A stretch of DNA of 64,000 nucleotides from Furcasterigmium furcatum (lineage: Eukaryota > Ascomycota > Sordariomycetes > Glomerellales > Plectosphaerellaceae). The notes under the pieces are model-generated. The model made no database searches and was not told the DNA's origin. It was given only the letters and a program-made list of their open reading frames with translations. The stretch is taken from contig BCIA01000002.1 in assembly GCA_001599815.1 (NCBI GenBank), positions 4,623,626-4,687,625 of the forward strand, read 5' to 3'. The position numbers and the translations under genes are program-made. Of this stretch, positions 58,814-64,000 are shown in pieces (within the stretch, counting starts at the first letter, position 1; every line of letters begins with the position of its first letter).

Positions 58814-60324
58814 TCAAGTGCTTCCGGATCCTGCTGCGTGTGCCGGCCTGTCTTCGGAAGGCCTCGCCCGTAGCGTCACCTCAGTTGAAGCCTCTCCTCC
58901 TGACGGCCTTGCGCCCGAAGGCTGTCCCCGAGACGACTCCGCCTCCGCCTTCGCCTCTTCATATGTCGGGGGGAGATCTCCATACCGAGGAAGCTGCTCC
59001 TCGGCGGTCCTGTCGTGATATCCTCCGGCCTCGGCGGCCTCTCTGTACTCTCTCAAGAGCTGACTCTCGCCTCGCGGGGGTGGGGGCTGGTACGCGGGTG
59101 CCGGAACCTCGACAACCTCCGGGTCAGCAGCGCGTGGGCGAGGCCTCGGCCGCGGCATCGGCGCCGGCGTCAGCACCGCCGGCCGCGCTCCGGGGCTTTC
59201 TGTCCCTTCCTCGTCGTCGCCGTGATAAATGGGAACCCGGGCCGCCAGACGCGCGTGCCTCTTTCTCTCTCTGGAGGCGGTGCAGCTGCAGCATCCGACG
59301 CAGCATGCGATCAAGAGGACGAAGAACCCGATCGGGGACAGGATCGCGATGAGAACGATGCTCTGAGTGCTGAGCTCAGGTCCTCCGGAAGAAGAATCGT
59401 CGCTCGAGTCGTCGCTGGGACTATACGGCGAGTCAGAGGGCCATACGCCTAAACGCCGGCGCGTCGAAGTGGGCTCGGCCGAGGACGAGGGAGCAGACGA
59501 GGGATCAGACGAGGGATCGGGCGAGGGGTAGACCCAGCCGTTGGGAAGCTGTGGGCGGTCGACGGTCAGGTCTCGATGGTCACAGGTTTCCCCAAAGGGT
59601 ACATCCTCTGCTGTGAACTGGACGAAGACACACTGAGAGGTGGAGATGGTCAGCGCTTCTCGACGACGACTGGGGGCGTGATCGCGGTGGTCAGACTCAC
59701 CGCCGTCGTGACGTTCGCTGGGGGCTGTCTCGTGTCTTTCAAGTTGTAGTCGAGACTGTGATGGCTGAAGCGAACGGCCAGCGTGGCCTTGGTCCCGTTG
59801 AGCTGGGAAGGGTCGAACTCCGGCGCTGACCGGTCACTGGGGTCTCCCAGGGTCAGGAGGTAGCGGGGGAGCGTGACAGGCCTCGAGCACCATTTGCCGT
59901 CATCTGCCAGTCGGAACGCGCGAGACATGGCCAAGTCCCAGGCGTATAGCCGGTCGCCGTTGTCGAAGGGGGCATCTTCGAAGTTCCCCCACCAGTAATG
60001 CACCTCCCACTGGCCGATGGTGCGCCGGGCGACGTCGCCGTCGTTGTCGTCCAGGCCGAAGCTGAAGTGGCCATTACGGTCGCCAAGGTCAAGCGGGACG
60101 AGGACGCGCTCGCTGTCGTCCCGCGGCGGAGGCCCCTGCTCGGCATGGCAGGGGAACGTGTCCAGGAGGCCACCATCGTTCAAGTCGTCCACCTGGTTGT
60201 CGTTGACCATGCTGTCGTACGACCAGGCCGGTTTCGGAAACGTTAACTCGATCTTGTGGTTCTCGTAGGCGTCGCAGAGGGTTGCCGCGGCCCAGAGGAC
60301 CGCGAGTGTTCGTCGACCAAGCAT
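58814..60324 (-). CDS. Single-pass membrane protein with PPxY motif (480 aa)
   Basis: Two exons: 60324-59701 and 59632-58814. A signal peptide (LAVLWAAATLCDA, residues 7-19) leads into a lumenal or extracellular domain of about 270 residues with paired cysteines and GQWEVHYWWGNFEDAPFDNGDRLY-type beta-rich sequence, then a Ser/Asp/Pro stalk (SPDPSSDPSSAPSSS). One membrane span (about 299-318) is followed at once by CCVGCCSC, a likely palmitoylation patch, and RERKRH. The cytosolic tail is Pro/Glu-rich and contains LPPTYEEA (PPTY at 429-432), a PPxY ligand for WW domains of Rsp5/NEDD4 ubiquitin ligases. No family is recognised for the lumenal domain. The architecture recalls Rsp5-adaptor membrane proteins (inference). 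Confidence 0.83.
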
Positions 60325-60944
60325 CTTGCCGGCATTGGGTTTGTTTGCATTTGTTCGACTCTGGCTTGCTTGCGCTGGTCAGTCAGTCCACCCTCGACTC
60401 CCCCACGCGGAGTCGACGCGGGTGGTCGTTGGGTTTTAATCTCTTCCCCGCGACCCATGCTTCCTCAATTAGCTGGCCCAGGCCGCCTGGGGTCCTCGTA
60501 TTGTTCCCAATCGTGTGTCTTGGGCCTTCTTGGCCCGGGCCGAGAACCCTGGAACCCCTGAAGCGTACAGGTGCCAAGGAGGCGTTATCATGGCACGTGG
60601 CGCTGCACCGCCACTCTTCCGCAAAGGAGGCGCACAGCAAGGCACAACCGCCCGGGCCAGGAGCAGTGTTGGGCAGGTCTCGAGTTGCCCTGCCTCTCAC
60701 GTCCGACGTTCTTGCCCAGCGCCTCGATAGCTGTCCCGCAATCCAGATGGGCCTCCCAGACCATTACTTTAGTCGACTGTCAGTATTGTCTAAGAAATGA
60801 AGGCCCGATGATATGGCTGGCAACTCGCCCTGGCTGCACCGGGACGGACTGGCGAGGAATGGGAATTTCAATCAACTCCGGCGATGGAGATGCATCTTTT
60901 GGTCCTTCCGTAGCTGCAAAATCGTGACACCGCAGTCCAAGTCC
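60325..60944. other. Intergenic interval, no supported gene
   Basis: Promoter of the PPxY protein and 3' flank of the DUF7730 gene. Nothing else is recognised. Confidence 0.55.
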
Positions 60945-62222
60945 TCAGCTCCAGTGAAGGCCGTATAAAATGAAGTCCTCCTTGGCAATGCCCGTGTCGT
61001 CACGCCACGAGTCTCCGCTCCCGAAGCACGGGAAGAGGATGTTGGCCCCCATGTCCGTCTTGCCCAGCTGGACCCAGTACCCTGCGCGCTGCGTCGGCGA
61101 CCCCTCGAGCAGGTGCCAGTGCCTCTCCCGCTGCCTGTCGCAGAAGCGCTCGACGATCCTGCCGTCCCTTATGGCTTCATCGCGGAGGATCTTGTAGAGC
61201 GAGCTCGGCACAGCGACGGTGCAGTCGCGAATCGTGGGCGGCAACTCGCGTAGCATGCCCTCTAGCAGCTCGAGGAGCGTCGCCGCTGGGCCGGTGCCAT
61301 CGTTCCCGGACGTCCTGGGAGACCTATCCGACAGGGCCTGGATGGAAATGTGCAGCTCCTTCAGGTCCCCGAGCACAGCCGGTAGGTGGTCCATGAAGGT
61401 GCGCACATCTTCATGCCCACCAGAAGCTGGCGGGAGGATGTGTTCTCCGGGGCCGAAGTGCCACTGGACCTCAAGCCGCGTCACCTGCGCCCATCGGTGA
61501 GGCGGAAACAGCCGTCGCGCGTGTCGCAGAATGACCATATCCTGGATTCGGATGGTGTTCGTGGACCAGAGGACATCCATTCCCTCAATATATCTAGTCT
61601 CTGCGCATCAACCCTGAAACCTCTCCAACTCACAGACGGTGCGAAGCACTCACGCTTGCCGACAGGCCAGCAGCCAGCCCATGATGCCGATAGAGCACTT
61701 CCCAGGCCTCTCCCCGGGCCAAAAGTCGCAGCCGGAGAGATCCTTACCGCCGCAGGTGTCGTCACAGGGCTCGCAGACCCGCGACCTGGCGCTCGCGTCC
61801 GGGAAGCCGTGGTGGCAGACGCAACTGTACCAGAGCCATCGCCTGGGCCTGAGCTTGTGCAGCGTGGAGGGGCCGTTATTCCGCTCTTTGGCGTCGTGTC
61901 GCGGCGCTCGCCGAAAACGATGGTACTTTCCGGCCTTTTCCTCGTGCGGGCGGTCATACACGAGGTCGATGTGGATGGTCTGGTCGCCGAAAGCCTCGAC
62001 GAGGATCTGCCGCCGGATCTCGAACGGGAGGCGCATGAATAAGGCAGAATTGCGCCCGGCGGCATCGCTGGCCAGATGCCCCTCTGGTGGTGTGATGGGA
62101 CGACGGCGGGTGTCAGGGAGGAAGGGGAGCTGGGACTCTGGTGTTGATGAGCTGGAGGCGGGTGATGCTCTGGGCACGAGCCTCCGCGTCCATTTGGACA
62201 GCGACGACTGGGAGGGAATCAT
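60945..62222 (-). CDS. DUF7730-type fungal protein (405 aa)
   Basis: Two exons: 62222-61654 and 61593-60945. The first exon has a Ser/Pro-rich leader, then FMRLPFEIRRQILVEAFGDQTIHID and, after a Cys-rich loop (CVCHHGF, CEPCDDTCGG), GWLLACRQA, joined across the intron to YIEGMDVLWSTNTIRI. This LP-EIR ... LL-CRQ-Y-E---LW/Y--N-I spacing is that of the fungal DUF7730 (F-box-neighbour-like) proteins, which have no known function. The joined codon (GC+A) restores the conserved CRQAY. The C-terminal half has leucine-rich helices. No signal peptide or membrane span. Confidence 0.8.
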
Positions 62223-63082
62223 GTGCTATGCCAGTGGGAGGCCAAGACCGAGAGGGCGGTCTGTTCAGTGGTCCATGGGCAGGGGCAGAAGAAGGAGGGG
62301 GAGAATTAAGCTGAGGTGCAAGAACTAGGCCTGAAAGTCCCGTCACGGCGTGTGATGCTGGAGGATCTACTGAATCCAATGCTGTTGGAGAAAAGGGGCG
62401 CTGAGAGAGAGCCCGGACCCGCCGATTTGCTAAACTACAGCGCCGCAGCTTACTACAGCGCCGGGTGGCAATCAGGTGCGGGGAGCCCGAGCTGCCCGAG
62501 CTAAGATCCACTTTGAGTGCTCCAGGAGCAAGCTCATCCACCGGAACATGCCATGAGGATCACAAATTCATGGCCGGCCCAGCTATGATGCCATCTAGAT
62601 GCGTTGCCGTTGGATTATCTCTAATTGAGCAAGAGACTCTCTCCATTTACTCGAATTGAGATAGAGGCCATCTCGATTATTTCTCGCTCGATCTGAAGTC
62701 AGATGGTCGACATCCATGGATGGCCATTCCGTCCTTTCTGTCACTTTTGCATGCCACTGCTTGAGATGACATCCGTACTAAGCTGACGATAACTCAACCT
62801 TCTTCGTTTTAAAATAGCTTCGGGTGAAAATGAAGGATAATAAAGGTATTCATTTTGTTTTACGTCTGAACTAATGCTCCCTACTTAGGTTAAGGGGCTC
62901 GTCTCGAGGCTCAGGTTGAAAGTCGAGACTTGTCATTATTTGTCCAGCGCGGTGCTGATGAGCTTCTGTCGTCCGGTTTTCGCAATGATCCCCTCTATCT
63001 TTTGTACCTATACAACTGGAGAATCCAATATAGAAGCCGACATGAGTTTTCGAAAGGATGGGGAGAGGAGCTACGTGTTGCG
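62223..63082. other. Intergenic interval, no supported gene
   Basis: AT-rich in 62580-62900. An open frame at 62930-63127 (plus) overlaps the broken minus-strand gene and is not preferred. Confidence 0.45.
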
Positions 63083-63466
63083 TCAGAGGGATATGTCCAC
63101 CATGAACATGGAAGCAGCCCCGGCTAGAAGATCGCGGAGATAGCGTCGCGCCTGAGAGTCAAGCATGTCAAAGTGTGCGACATGACGGAGGATGATCTGC
63201 TTGTGGTGTCGCTGAAGCTTGTGGTATTTCTCGGCCACCATGCCGGTGACTCCGTCGCAGAGAGTCGGTTTCTTCTAGTGGCACGAGCTGTGATTCGTGT
63301 GAGAGGCTGGCAGGTCTTTCAGCAATATTGGGTGAGAACGGAGACAGTGCTCGCAAAACCACTGGTTTGTGTTGATGTACCACATGGGGTCGTGTTGCAC
63401 GGGTGGTTGCTCGGGGTGCGCATGTTCTGCCTCGGAGGGGTGGCCGGCGGCGTTGAGCTCCTTCAT
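63083..63466 (-). pseudogene. Possible gene with in-frame stop, zinc-ribbon-like
   Basis: From ATG 63466 the minus strand encodes MKELNAAGHPSEAEHAHPEQ, then MWYINTNQWFCEHCLRSHP, and stops with TAG at 63277-63275. The same frame continues without any shift through KKPTLCDGVTGMVAEKYHKL and ILRHVAHFDMLDSQARRYLR to a second stop at 63085-63083. Both parts look coding (CEHC and TLC could bind zinc; the second part is helical). I found no intron that removes the TAG and keeps frame. It could be a recent nonsense allele, a sequence error, or two unrelated frames. The frame is open upstream to 63550 without ATG. No family is recognised. Confidence 0.4.
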
Positions 63467-63550
63467 GTTGTCCGCAGGCCAAAGGATTCTGAGGGAGGGT
63501 TTGAGATGGTAGCGATGATGGAGGAAGTTCCATGATACGAAAGGGTTCAC

Positions 63551-64000
63551 GGTAGATTGTTTATATAGCTAGCGGACTCTATACTTTGAGGTGACGCTCA
63601 TCATGGCGTAGATCAGAAGATATCTAGGCGGCTGGTTGTCAATAGGGTGGTGCCGCGGCCCAGAAAACCTGAAGTCGTGATCACTAATACTGCTTTTTCC
63701 TTGAGTGGGTGAGAAGGTAGTGGGCGTTCAAGCCGTGACTGAGGCGTTCTGGAGGTTTCACAAATGAGAAGAGACGTGGAAGTTGCGCCAGGGGACGCGA
63801 CCGCCTCACACACCGGATCGAAGTGACCGTGGGTTGTGCAGTTCGAACTGCTCAACGACCAGCGCAAACGGCTGTTCAGGCCACTTCCAATACTCAAGGC
63901 CTACAAGCACCATCACATCCAGCGTCGCACTTGTAGGCCGAGAAAGCTGCGCTGTAAAGAGTTTGCAGTCCACTGAAGACAAAACCAGAGATATCCTTCA
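63551..64000. other. Terminal interval, no supported gene
   Basis: No recognisable coding sequence or RNA gene up to the window end. Confidence 0.45.

Noticed and set aside
62930..63127. 65-codon open frame, plus strand (LFVQRGADELL)
   Set aside because: Faintly ankyrin-like but too short, isolated, and overlapping the more convincing minus-strand frame.
63830..63870. tRNA-like ttcgaac T-loop
   Set aside because: The flanking bases do not fold into an acceptor stem or anticodon arm.

Overview
The window reads as nuclear DNA of a filamentous ascomycete (Pezizomycotina, possibly Sordariomycetes; the exact taxon cannot be read from sequence alone). Reasons: genes are broken by short introns of about 50-100 nt with GT-AG ends and CTRAC-like branch points, coding GC is high, and the families are typical of moulds: four Zn2Cys6 regulators, a C2H2 regulator, quinate-permease-like and Dal5-like transporters, a secreted catalase-peroxidase, a short tyrosinase, DUF3433 and DUF7730 proteins, an opsin-like 'rhodopsin-domain' protein, an NRPS-like reductase and a P450. 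I see no tRNA, rRNA, CRISPR array, intact transposon or viral gene.

Layout. (1) 0.5-17.0 kb is a metabolic block: Zn2Cys6 regulator, isocitrate-lyase-family protein with a dismantled active site, class I glutamine amidotransferase, dihydrodipicolinate-synthase-family aldolase, second Zn2Cys6 regulator, aldo-keto reductase, quinate-permease-like transporter and aromatic-type aminotransferase; a C2H2 regulator follows at 17.5 kb. It looks like a catabolic or specialised cluster for a small organic acid, with uptake, C-C cleavage, aldehyde reduction and amino transfer (inference). (2) 21-27 kb is sparse: a tryptophan-rich small secreted protein, an alpha/beta hydrolase and an F-box/ankyrin protein. 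(3) 27-40 kb: secreted KatG, RidA, a decayed PhzF relic, a DUF3433 membrane protein, an opsin-like seven-helix protein, a BAHD/trichothecene-type acyltransferase and a secreted tyrosinase. (4) 41-50 kb: two Zn2Cys6 regulators around a Dal5-type anion permease; permease and second regulator are divergent. (5) 51-58 kb: a multidomain NRPS-like enzyme (adenylation, carrier, thioester reductase, then a gluconokinase-like tail) followed on the same strand by a P450, a minimal specialised-metabolite locus. (6) 58.8-63.6 kb: a single-pass membrane protein with a PPxY motif, a DUF7730 protein and a broken zinc-ribbon-like reading frame.

The strongest candidates for something undescribed are the NRPS-like reductase carrying a degenerate gluconokinase-like C-terminus, and the isocitrate-lyase-family protein that has lost the catalytic cysteine, glutamate and SPSFNW loop while sitting in a regulated metabolic block. 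Exon borders were placed by hand from reading frame, splice consensus and family conservation; all spliced models keep frame across every junction.
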